This document shows, piece by piece, positions 44,856 to 53,615 of a stretch of DNA of 64,000 nt (positions are counted from its first letter, which is position 1; each line of letters opens with the position of its first letter). The stretch is from JACCXE01 sp963718605 (GTDB lineage Bacteria; Actinomycetota; Acidimicrobiia; Acidimicrobiales; JACCXE01): NCBI GenBank assembly GCA_963718605.1, contig OY970363.1, positions 2,294,001 through 2,358,000 of the forward strand, read 5' to 3'. The position numbers and the translations under genes are program-made. The notes under the pieces were generated by a model that was not told the origin of the DNA, did no database searches, and saw only the letters and a list, made by a program, of their open reading frames with translations.

Positions 44856-45365
44856 ATGCAACATCGACGTATCCGTTTCTCGGTCGCCCTCTTCGCCCTC
44901 GCTGCCGTCGCCGGCGCGTGCGGAGGTGGCGGCGGCGTTGGCGGTGGCCTGAAGGACGTCAAGGGTGGAAACAAGAACGGCGCCATTGGCCAAGCCACCA
45001 CCACGGTCGCGCCCGCGACCACTGTGCCCGTCGCCACGACCGCGAAGAAGGCGGTGGCGACCACCGCGCCTCCTGCCGCGGCCACGCCGTCGGCGACCTA
45101 CATCATCCAGTCCGACACCAAGGGCCAATACATCGAGCCGTTGTCACACACCGTCCGCGTCGGTGCACTGGTGCGGTTCACGAACCAGGACACGATCCCG
45201 CACGTAATCGAGGGGCGCATCAGTGACAGGACCGCGCTCGGGCCGTCACCGTCGATCGCGCCCGGCGCCAACTGGGACGTGCGGCCGACCGTTGCCGGCA
45301 CGTACGACATCGTCGATCAGCAGCGCACCTACGCCCAAGGCGTGACGCTGACGGTGTCCCGCTGA
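44856..45365 (+). CDS. Lipoprotein with cupredoxin-like domain lacking copper ligands
   Basis: A 169-residue protein. A signal peptide ends in VAGAC (lipobox), followed by a Gly and Thr/Ala-rich linker. The C-terminal 90 or so residues look like a cupredoxin beta-sandwich (GALVRFTNQDTIPHVIEG, APGANWDVRPTVAGTYDIV). A His is present in IPHVIE, but the expected Cys-x-His-x-Met end is replaced by DIVDQQRTYAQG, so type I copper binding is unlikely. The ATG directly abuts the ATPase stop. It is probably an outside partner of the transporter. Confidence 0.75.
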   Translation: MQHRRIRFSVALFALAAVAGACGGGGGVGGGLKDVKGGNKNGAIGQATTTVAPATTVPVATTAKKAVATTAPPAAATPSATYIIQSDTKGQYIEPLSHTVRVGALVRFTNQDTIPHVIEGRISDRTALGPSPSIAPGANWDVRPTVAGTYDIVDQQRTYAQGVTLTVSR

Positions 45366-45367
45366 CA

Positions 45368-45892
45368 ATGCCCCGGCTGTTCCGTCCCGTCGCGATCGGT
45401 GCGTTCGCACTGGTTGTCGCCACCGCCGGCGGCGCGTGTGGCTCTGACGCGCCCAAGGGCGTAGCGACGAAGAACATCAAGCAACTTCCTGCCTCCGCCA
45501 TCAGTGGCACGTTCTTGGGCTTGACGCCCGAGCGTGAAGATGTGGCCGGCGCGTTGGGAGACCAGGACGGCAATTCGTACATTTCCGGCGTCGGCCTCTA
45601 TTCACTGCGCAGAGGTGAGCAGCTCGAGGCAACGCTGCAGGTGAGCAAGCTCTCGTCAAACGCGCGTCCCAAAGACGCGAAATTCCAAGAGCAGGTCGCG
45701 AGTCAAATCGGCGGCACGAAGGTCCAGCCATTCGTAATGGGTGGACGCACGGTGTTTCGCTCGTCGTTGCGTAAGCAGAGCCTCACGTCGTGGTTCAACG
45801 ACAAGTACTTCATGATCCTCTCGGTGCGCGAGACGTATAAGACGCCGCGGGCGCTCCTGCGGGTGCTGCTGGAAGAAGTTGATCCCAAGTGA
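45368..45892 (+). CDS. Putative lipoprotein of unknown function
   Basis: A 174-residue protein with a signal peptide (VAIGAFALVVATAGGAC) and a weak lipobox before CGSD. The mature part has no recognised domain; a predicted alpha/beta pattern with RTVFRSSLRKQSLTSWF suggests a small compact fold. It lies 2 nt after the cupredoxin-like gene and overlaps the next start by 4 nt (GTGA). Confidence 0.72.
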   Translation: MPRLFRPVAIGAFALVVATAGGACGSDAPKGVATKNIKQLPASAISGTFLGLTPEREDVAGALGDQDGNSYISGVGLYSLRRGEQLEATLQVSKLSSNARPKDAKFQEQVASQIGGTKVQPFVMGGRTVFRSSLRKQSLTSWFNDKYFMILSVRETYKTPRALLRVLLEEVDPK

Positions 45893-47019
45893 AGCGCGCC
45901 GTTGCCCTCATCGCCGCGCTGTCGGTCGTAGCCGTCGGGCCTGCATGTGCCAAGCGCGAAAAAGAGAAGTTCAACCTGCAGGAGGTGTTGCAGAAGAGTT
46001 CGCACGCCTCGGGCGTGTTTCGCTACAGCGATGAAACGCCGACGACGCCTTTTAACGAGGGCAGACAAGTGTCGGTGCGGGGGCTGGTCGAAGACGACTT
46101 CCGCTTCAAGGCGAGGCTGAGCGTGGACGGCCAGGACGCCATCGACGAAGTGGTGGCCGACGACGCCCTCGCCGTTCGCTTTCTCGAGCCTTCGTACATC
46201 CCGCGGTTCACCACGAGCGGGGGCGACCCGGCCACGCTGGCCGCGTTGCAAGCTCGCTACTGGGTGGCCGACCCGTACGGCGCGCCTTCGTTGGGTGACG
46301 CCGCCGTGGCTGACAAGGTGATCGGGGTCGACCCGATCGTCGACGCGTTGTCGGTCGTGGAGTACACGAACGACGCCATCTCACAAGCCGCCGGCGTGCA
46401 GAAGTTCAACGCCGAGCGCCTCGACTACCGGCCGGCCGAGGACCCGTTCCCGCGCCCGTCCGCCGGGTCGGGCGTAACGCGCTGGGATCTGATCCCCAAG
46501 CCGATGCCCCGCGCTGATCAGGCCGACACAGGAAATGGCAACGCCTCGCTCGCACGCGCCTCGGTTTTCCGCAAGATGGCAATTTACGTGAAGGGCGGTC
46601 GGGTATTGCAAATTCGCGAGCAGATGGCGGCCAAGTACGACCTGCTCGACCAGTTCCGCAACTACATCGAGCGGTTCCTTGGTAAGGACGAGTCCAACTC
46701 CAAACTATTGAAGGAGGCCAAGGCCGAGATCGAGAAGGTGAAGGACACGCCGGACTCGCTCGAAGCGCTGCTGAACGTCGCGCTCAACGGCTTCTTGCAG
46801 GCAGCGGGAGAGCAACCCGTTCGCTTTCACAGCATGAAATATGAGTTCGCGCGTCAGGGTGAGGAAGTCCACGCGGACATTCCCTCCGGTGCGGATGTGA
46901 AGCGAGGCTCGCTGGCGTTCTTCGGTGTGAACTCCAAGGCGAAGAGCACCCCAACCGCGGGTGGCGGTACACCCAGCACGTCAACGTCGACACCGGCGCC
47001 GACCACGTCAGTCCCGTGA
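45889..47019 (+). CDS. Putative lipoprotein with Thr/Pro-rich C-terminus
   Basis: A 376-residue exported protein starting at GTG inside the previous stop. The signal (VALIAALSVVAVGPAC) ends in the same GPAC as the 38334 protein. The mature part resembles LppX/LprG-like lipid-binding layouts only loosely (EVLQKSSHASGVFRYS opening, FRFKARLSVDG strands). A helical stretch (DLLDQFRNYIERFLGKDES) and a low-complexity Thr/Ser/Pro tail follow. I cannot assign a function. Confidence 0.75.
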   Translation: MKRAVALIAALSVVAVGPACAKREKEKFNLQEVLQKSSHASGVFRYSDETPTTPFNEGRQVSVRGLVEDDFRFKARLSVDGQDAIDEVVADDALAVRFLEPSYIPRFTTSGGDPATLAALQARYWVADPYGAPSLGDAAVADKVIGVDPIVDALSVVEYTNDAISQAAGVQKFNAERLDYRPAEDPFPRPSAGSGVTRWDLIPKPMPRADQADTGNGNASLARASVFRKMAIYVKGGRVLQIREQMAAKYDLLDQFRNYIERFLGKDESNSKLLKEAKAEIEKVKDTPDSLEALLNVALNGFLQAAGEQPVRFHSMKYEFARQGEEVHADIPSGADVKRGSLAFFGVNSKAKSTPTAGGGTPSTSTSTPAPTTSVP

Positions 47020-47558
47020 CATCGACAACGGCGCGGCGCTGGGCCGCCGCCGGGGTGGCCGCCCTGGTGCTGGCTGGGTGCGGTGGTAGTTCGCCTCCCA
47101 CCGTGCGGCTCGATGGATCCCCTCGCATCCCCGACGCCGAAGGCGTGGTGAAAAGCGCCAGCGCCAGTGGGATCACGCTCGATGGCGGGCGCCGTTACAA
47201 GGTCAGCAAAAATCTCGTGAGTTTCTCGACGTACAACCGCAAGCCCGTCGCGCTGAAGTCCGCCGTGGGTGACTACGTACAACTCGGCCTGCACGACGGC
47301 ACCGCCGTGTGGCTCGGCCGCATCGGAGTGGTGGTTACCGACGACAGCAAGCACCAAACGGTCCTTTACCAGGGCGATCTTGTGCGCGCCTCGGGCCGGC
47401 GCATGGTGTTCAAGGATGGAACGGTGCTGCGGCTCGCCGCGGGGCTACACGCGCCCAGCGACGCGCGCGGTCGCACGTACGCAGTGATCGATGCTCAAGC
47501 CCACTATGTGCAGGGCGCCACGTTCGCGCCGGCACTCACGACGACGACCCGACCCTAG
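47016..47558 (+). CDS. Small lipoprotein
   Basis: A 180-residue protein with a clear signal peptide and canonical lipobox LAGC. The mature part is beta-rich (GVVKSASASGITLDGGRRYKV, YVQLGLHDGTAVWLGRIGVV), consistent with an OB- or SH3-like barrel, followed by a Thr tail. It overlaps the preceding gene by 4 nt (GTGA) and precedes the mycosin-like protease by 12 nt. Confidence 0.75.
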   Translation: MTSTTARRWAAAGVAALVLAGCGGSSPPTVRLDGSPRIPDAEGVVKSASASGITLDGGRRYKVSKNLVSFSTYNRKPVALKSAVGDYVQLGLHDGTAVWLGRIGVVVTDDSKHQTVLYQGDLVRASGRRMVFKDGTVLRLAAGLHAPSDARGRTYAVIDAQAHYVQGATFAPALTTTTRP

Positions 47559-47570
47559 AAAACGCTGAGG

Positions 47571-48927
47571 ATGCGAGAAACTGTGACTGTGCAACGAACC
47601 CGCGTGCTGCTTGTAACCGGCACCGCCGCTCTGCTTTTTTTACTCGGCGTGCCGAAGGCATCTGCGACGTCGGACCCGCTGTGGTCGCGCCAGTACGGAC
47701 CGGTACAGATTGGCGCGCCGACTGCGTGGCAAAAGAGCACTGGAAAAGGGATCAAGGTTGCCGTGGTGGACTCGGGCGTCGACGTCGACCACCCCGACCT
47801 GAAGAGGAACCTGGACCTCGCCGACAGTCACGACTTCGCGTGTAGCGACGGCAACCCGGACGACGATTCCGTCACGAAGGATTCCAACGGCGTGATGATC
47901 AAGGGTCACGGCACCCACGTCACCGGAACGATTGCCGCGGTGGCGAACAACGACATCGGCGTGGCCGGCGTCGCGCCTGACGTCAAGGTGATGGTCGAGA
48001 AGGTGTTCTCGACGACGGAGGATTGCCAGCCCGAAGGTCTCGGCGGGCTTACCGGCCTCGCGCCGATGGCGATCAACCATGCGGTGAACCACGGCGCGAA
48101 GGTCATCAACTTGTCGCTCGACGAACAGGCGGCCACTTCAGGGCTCACCGGCGGCATCCAAACCGCGTGCAACAACGCGTTCAAGAAGGGCACGCTTTGC
48201 GTCGTCGCGGCGGGCAACAGTGGTGAGACCCGCGCCTCGGGATACGACTACGCCTTCAACGGCATGGTCGTTACGGCGAACGACAGTTCTGGCCGTCACG
48301 CGTCGTTCGGTCAGAAGGCGGACACCAAGTGGGGCGTGTCGGCGCCCGGCGTCGCGATCCTGAACACGTGGCCGATCGACGACTCCGGTCACGACGGCTA
48401 CAACTCGATCCAGGGCACGTCGATGGCGGCGCCGCACGTGGCGGGCGCCGCGGCCGTGCTGTTCGGCATGGGCATGAGCGCGCAACAGGTGGCCGAAACG
48501 CTGGTGCGGACGGCGGGGCCGCCGCGCGACTCGCTCGTCGAAGGCGCCGGTTTGATTCACCTCGAAGTTGCCGCCGGCTTCCAGCCCGTGGAGACCACGG
48601 ACGCCCCGAGTCGTGCACCGGGCGGCGGCGTGACCCCGACCACGCGCGGCCGACCGAGCCGCCGCGGGCGGCGGCAAGATCACGCCGCTTGCGACCACCA
48701 CGACCGAGGTTGATCCGATCGCGAAGACATCGGACTTCGACGCCGGAATCGGCGACGACGCAACCGACATCGACTCGCTGCGGTTGAAGCAGGCGAGCCG
48801 GAACTCGGCGAATAAACCATTCAACGCCACTCTGCCGCTGGCCGGCGCATCGGTAATAGCCGGTGTTGTGACGCTGGCTGTATCTGTCTCGCGCATCCGC
48901 GCCAAGGACGCCCCGCCACTCACCTGA
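47571..48927 (+). CDS. Mycosin-like membrane-anchored subtilase (S8), frameshift near 48650
   Basis: About 450 residues when joined. A signal peptide (LLVTGTAALLFLLGVPKASA) is followed by a subtilase domain with Asp in VAVVDSGVD, His in GHGTHVTGT and Ser in GTSMAAPHVAG. Four cysteines (DFACSDG, TEDCQPEG, TACNNA, GTLCVVA) match disulfides typical of actinobacterial mycosins. The frame turns Arg-rich after about 48640. One base away, the sequence continues GGGKITPLATTTTEVDPI to a C-terminal membrane helix (LAGASVIAGVVTLAVSV) and stop at 48927, so one extra base is inferred. No type VII secretion genes are nearby. Confidence 0.82.
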
Positions 48928-48932
48928 GCGCG

Positions 48933-48974
48933 TTTGAACGTTCAAAAATCTCGGCGCGTTTCGACTCCTACAAT
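48933..48974 (+). promoter_or_regulatory. Palindrome TTTGAACGTTCAAA and -10-like TACAAT upstream of tldD
   Basis: A perfect 14-bp palindrome (48933-48946) lies 22 nt upstream of TACAAT (48969-48974), which ends 6 nt before ATG 48981. The palindrome covers or abuts the expected -35 region and may be an operator. Confidence 0.45.
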
Positions 48975-48980
48975 CGCCCG

Positions 48981-50379
48981 ATGCTCGAATCGTCGGTGGT
49001 GCAGAAGGTGTTGGGTGCGGCGTTGCGGAGCGGTGGGGACTGGGCTGAGGTTTTCGTTGAAGACCGCACCGCCTCATCGGGCCGTCTCGATGACGGCCGC
49101 ATCGAAGAGTTGTCCTCGTTGCGAGACCGCGGCGCGGGAATCCGGGTTGTCGTGGGCGACACCACCGGGTTCGCGCACACCGCGGACTTGAGCGAGAACG
49201 GCTTGCGCGTCGCCGCCGAAGCCGCGTCGGCGGTCGCCCGCGGCGGCGGCGGCGGGGTGAAGGAAGTCGCGCTCACCCAGCAGACGCAGCCGCTGATCAA
49301 CCAGATCGTCACGTTGCCCGAAACCGTGGCCAAGGGCGACAAGGTCGAGATTCTCAAGCGGGCCAACGCAGCCGCGCGCGGTGAGGGCAACTCCATCAGC
49401 CAGGTGAACGCGAACTACGGCGATATTCGCCGGCGGATCCTCGTCGCGAACAGCGACGGCCTGCTCGCGTCGGACGACCAGGTGCGCACGCGTTTCTCGG
49501 TGACGGCAGTCGCCAGTGGTGACACGGGCATGCAGACCGGCTACAAGTCGACGGGCTTCTCGATGGGTTGGGAACTGTTCGACCGCGTCGACGTCGAGGA
49601 GATGGGCCGGAGGCGCGGCGCGGACCGCAATCACCAAGTTGAAGGCCCGGCCCGCACCGAGCGGCGCGATGCCGGTCGTGCTGGCCAAGGGCAGCGGCGG
49701 CGTGATGTTCCACGAAGCGTGCGGCCACGGACTCGAGGCCGACGCCGTGCAGAAGAACACCACCGTGTTCGCCGGGTCGCGTGGGCGAAGCTGGTCGCGT
49801 CGCCACTCGTGACGCTGGTGGACGACGGCACGATGGGTCCCGAGTGGGGCAGCTTCTCGATCGACGACGAGGGCCGTCCCGCCACCTACAACGTCCTGAT
49901 CGAAAACGGCGTGCTCACCGACTACATGTGGGACTACCTGCGGGCTCGCAAAGCCGGCCGCCCGACCAGTTCGGGCAACGGGCGGCGCCAGTCCTACGAG
50001 TACTTGCCCATGGTGCGCATGACCAACACCTACGTGCTCGCCGGGCAGGAAGACCCTGACGAGATCGTGCGCCAAACGCCCCACGGCGTGTTCGTCGCGC
50101 ACCTCGGCGGGGGACAGGTCAACACCGCCACCGGTGACTTCGTGTTCGGGATGGAAGAGGCGTACTTGATCGAGAACGGCGAGATCACCGAACCTTTCCG
50201 CGAAGCCAACCTGATCGGCAACGGGCCCGAAGTGTTGAAGAACATCGACGCTGTCGGCAACGACTTCGCGATGGGTTCGCCCGGCATGTGTGGCAAGAGC
50301 GGCCAAAGCGTGCCGGTCGGCGACGGCCAGCCGACGCTGCGCGTCGTCGTCGATGACGATCGGCGGTACGGCGTCGTGA
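48981..50379 (+). CDS. tldD: TldD-type metalloprotease, three apparent frameshifts
   Basis: A TldD-family protein of about 465 residues once the frame is repaired. The N-terminal half is in one frame to VDVEEMG. The segment RAARTAITKLK... with the metal site HEACGH lies one base later (extra base near 49609). The frame returns at KLVASPLVTLVDDGT (one base missing near 49783). Near the end, MCGKSGQSVPVGDGQPTLR should continue as SSMTIGGTAS and stop at 50379, which needs removal of one base near 50347. The conserved residues in every segment argue for an originally functional gene. TldD/TldE pairs process peptides such as modified microcins. Confidence 0.78.
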
Positions 50380-51724
50380 CCGACTCGAACGAACTTCTGG
50401 ACCTCGCAGTCAAGATCGCGGGCTGGGCCAACGATGGCGAGCAGGTCGAGGCGTACGTCGCCCGCGGCAATTCCACCACGCGTGCGCGTCTACAACGCCG
50501 ACATCGAGTCGTTCTCGTCGGCGCAGGAAGAAGGCGTTGGCATCCGCGTGATCGTCGACGGGCGCCAAGGGTTCGCGTACGCCGGCTCGCTCGATCTCGA
50601 AGTGCTGGAAGACACGATCAGCGAAGCACGCGACAACGCGGGCTTCGCCGAGTACGACGAGTTCGTCGCGCTCGCTGAGCCCGACGGCGTGCCGTTCGCC
50701 GACATCGATCTGTTCCGGCCGTCGTTGCTCAATCGTTCCGACGGAAAAGAAGATCGACGCCGCGTTCGAACTCGAGAAGCGGCTCCTAGCGGCGGACGCC
50801 CGTATCACGACCGTCCCCATGGCGATCTACGGCGACGAGTGGAGCGAGGTCGCCCTGGCAACGTCCACGGGCATCGCCGCCTGGCAGCAAGGCAACGACT
50901 GTGCGCTGTCCACTTATTGCCTCGCGGTCGACAACGGCGACACACAGACCGGCTTCGGGTTTTCCGTCGCCCGCGAGTTCGAGGAACTCGACATGGACAA
51001 GGCCGTGGCGGACGCGGCGAAACGGGCCACGCAACTGCTCGGCGCGACCAAGCCCAAGAGCCGTCGGCTGCCGGTGATCCTCGACCCGTACGTCACGTCG
51101 TCGTTCCTCGGAGTGATGGGGTTCCCGTTGACTGGCGAGGCCGTGCTCAAAGGCCGCTCGTTCTTCGCCAACCGGGTGGGAGAGACCGTCGGCAACGCCG
51201 CGGTGACCCTCGTGTCGGATCCGACCGACACCCGCTCGCTGTCGGCGAACAAGATGGACGCGGAAGGCCTGGCCAGCCGCCGCGTAAACCTGATCGAGAA
51301 CGGGGTGCTGAACGGCTTCGTGCACAACAGCTACACGGCGCGGCGCAGCGGCACCCAGTCCACCGGTTCGGCCGTCCGCAGCATGAAGACCACTCCGACG
51401 GTCGGGTGCCGTGCGCTCACGCTGCAAGAGGGCACGCAGAGCCAGGAAGAGTTGATGAGGCAGGTCGGCGAAGGCGTGCTCGTGCGCTCGGTTAGCGGAT
51501 TGCATTCGGGCGTCAACCCGGTGTCGGGGGACTTCTCGACCGGGGCCGACGGCATCATGTTTCGTGACGGTCAGCTCGCCGAACCGGTCCGTGAGTTCAC
51601 GATCGCATCCACCCTGCAACGGATGCTGAGCGACGTCGTCGCCGTCGGCAACGACGTCGAACAGCTCCCGTCGGGTCTTTCGATGTCAGTCGCCATCGGC
51701 GACATCTCCATCAGCGGCGAGTGA
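50376..51724 (+). CDS. pmbA: PmbA/TldE-family protein, two apparent frameshifts
   Basis: The partner of TldD. It starts at GTG 50376, overlapping the repaired tldD stop (GTGA): TDSNELLDLAVKIAGWA. Frames change near 50480 (to VYNADIESFSSAQEEGVGIRV) and near 50742 (to TEKKIDAAFELEKRLLAAD and on to 51724), each consistent with one extra base. The last 300 residues are intact, including LEGxAS-like AEGLASRRVNLIENGVL and GLHSGVNPVSGDFSTGADG. PmbA lacks the HExxxH site and forms a heterodimer with TldD. The longest uninterrupted open part starts at ATG 50819. Confidence 0.78.
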
Positions 51725-51728
51725 GCAG

Positions 51729-52802
51729 CTAGCTCTTCCGGGCGACGTAATACACGTTCATCACGTCCTCGGGGATGTTCAGGGTTTCGACGTTCGTGAA
51801 TCCGGCGGCGTTGAACATCTCATTCGCGAGTTCCTGACCCCACATGGTGCCGAGGCCGGCACCGTCGAGCGCCAGCGACACCGTCATGCAGTGGAAGGTC
51901 GAGATCGAATAAAGCGCCGGCGCCATCGGGTGGTCGAAGTTGTTCTCGACATGACTTGAACCGGCGATATCCACGCACAAGAAGACGCCATCGTCGCGGA
52001 GCGCCGTGGCGATGTTCGTCAGCACGACGTCGGGCTTGGCCTGATCGTGGATGGCATCGAACACGGTGATGAAGTCGAACTGACCCTTCGCGGTGATCTT
52101 CGACGCGTCCTGCACCTCGAACGTCGCGTTCGTGAGGCCGAGCGAAGCCGCTTCGGTGGTGGCCGCGGCGACGCCCTCCTCTGAGAAATCCCAGCCCGTG
52201 AAGCGGCTGTTCGGGAATTCCTTGGCCATGAGGTTCACGGCGTGGCCTTGGCCGCACCCGATGTCACACACATCGATACCGGCCCGGAGCCGGTCGGTGA
52301 TCCCGTCGACGAGGGTGAGCGTGCCCTCGATCAGCGCCACGTCGTTTACCTGCGCGCTGAGCCCGGCCATCAACTCCTGGAACTTCGGGTACTCGCTATA
52401 CGGCACGCCGCCGCCGTGGCGGAACGCCTCGACGATTTGGTCCTCCACGTTGCCCATGCAGGCGATGAACTCGGCCATCGTGGCCAGGTTGGCGGGCCCG
52501 GCGGCGCGAGTGAGCGACGCCGCGTGCTCGGGGGGAAGGAGATAGGTATGGCGATTCGCGTCGTACTCGACGATCCCGCCGACGGTCATGGCATTCAGCC
52601 ACTCGCGCACGTAACGCTCGGTCAGCCCGGCCTTGCCTGCGAGTTCGTCGCTCGTCAGTGCGCCGTTCACCGCCATCGTGTCGAACAGTTCGGTGCGGTG
52701 ACCGAGGCTGGTCATCAAGCCCAACATGGCGTCGTTGAGCAGGCCCACCATCCGCCCGCCGAAGGCTTCCGCCCTCGCAGCGTCGAGTTCTTGTACCGGC
52801 AT
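51729..52802 (-). CDS. SAM-dependent methyltransferase with N-terminal winged-helix domain (Rv2258c-like)
   Basis: A 357-residue protein. The N-terminal 100 or so residues form a winged helix (LTSDELAGKAGLTERYVREWL), followed by a class I methyltransferase domain with DIGCGQGHAV, the acidic end of strand two in FTGWDFSEEGV and FDFITVFDAIHDQ. The layout is that of the mycobacterial Rv2258c group, whose substrate is unknown. ATG 52802 has a GAGAGGGGAAAG ribosome site. It is tail-to-tail with pmbA, 4 nt apart. Confidence 0.9.
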   Translation of the reverse strand: MPVQELDAARAEAFGGRMVGLLNDAMLGLMTSLGHRTELFDTMAVNGALTSDELAGKAGLTERYVREWLNAMTVGGIVEYDANRHTYLLPPEHAASLTRAAGPANLATMAEFIACMGNVEDQIVEAFRHGGGVPYSEYPKFQELMAGLSAQVNDVALIEGTLTLVDGITDRLRAGIDVCDIGCGQGHAVNLMAKEFPNSRFTGWDFSEEGVAAATTEAASLGLTNATFEVQDASKITAKGQFDFITVFDAIHDQAKPDVVLTNIATALRDDGVFLCVDIAGSSHVENNFDHPMAPALYSISTFHCMTVSLALDGAGLGTMWGQELANEMFNAAGFTNVETLNIPEDVMNVYYVARKS

Positions 52803-52940
52803 GACTTTCCCCTCTCTCAACCGTTGCAACGGGTTGTTGCGACTGACTGCAGTCATCGTGGACCACCGCCGCGTTACGCACATGCGGCGAACACCCCGTT
52901 TGACTGGGAGGTCCGTTGGTGGCTCGGCCAGACTGCCCCG

Positions 52941-53615
52941 GTGCGGATTGACGGACATAGCCACACCATGTGGTCGGGAGATGCGAGCACGACGCCCGAC
53001 GAGTTGATCGCCGCGCTGCCGGAGTCGGGTGTCGACGTCTTGTGCATCACCGACCACAACAACGTCGAGGGCGCACTGCGCTTTGCGGAGTCGGGCGAAC
53101 TCGGCATCCCCGTAATCGTGGGCGAAGAGGTCAAGACCACCGCCGGCGAACTGATCGGGTTGTTCCTTACCGAGCGCGTGCCCTTCGGCCTGAAGCCGGC
53201 TGAAGCGGTCGCGGCGATCAAGGAGCAGGGCGGACTGGTCTACGTGCCTCACCCCTTCGATGGCCTGCGGCACTGCATGAAGGAGGATGCGCTCTACGGT
53301 CTGGCGCGTGACGGCGGACTCGACGTGATCGAAACCATCAACGCCAAGACGTCGTTGCAGTCGTGCAATGCGCGTGCCGCGGCATTTGCAGTTGAGTTTG
53401 GCCTCGCGGCCGCTGGCGGGTCCGACGCGCACGTGCCCGCCGCGCTCGGCGCCGCGTGGACCGACGTCGACGACGGCGCCGATCTCGCCAACGCGACGGG
53501 CTTCCTCGCCGCGCTACGGGCGCCGTCGGCGTCGGTGGGTGGCGGTCACTTCGACCCGCCCCGGGCGTGGACGTCGCGCATCGTCCCGTCCACCAAAGCG
53601 CCGCGGGTCCGGTAA
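52941..53615 (+). CDS. PHP-domain metal-dependent phosphoesterase
   Basis: A 224-residue PHP protein. Metal ligands appear as DGHSHTMWSGD (His-x-His), CITDHNN, GEEVKT, VPHPFDG and GGSDAH. The size matches the stand-alone TrpH/YciV-like group that hydrolyses phosphoesters such as 3',5'-nucleotide bisphosphates. GTG 52941 is the only suitable start; no strong ribosome site is adjacent. The uppP ATG follows the stop without a gap. The divergent region 52803-52940 shows no clear -10 on this side. Confidence 0.88.
   Translation: MRIDGHSHTMWSGDASTTPDELIAALPESGVDVLCITDHNNVEGALRFAESGELGIPVIVGEEVKTTAGELIGLFLTERVPFGLKPAEAVAAIKEQGGLVYVPHPFDGLRHCMKEDALYGLARDGGLDVIETINAKTSLQSCNARAAAFAVEFGLAAAGGSDAHVPAALGAAWTDVDDGADLANATGFLAALRAPSASVGGGHFDPPRAWTSRIVPSTKAPRVR

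Noticed and set aside
48933..48946. LexA (SOS) box upstream of tldD
   Set aside because: The half-sites GAAC and GTTC are directly adjacent. Actinobacterial LexA sites need a 4-nt spacer.
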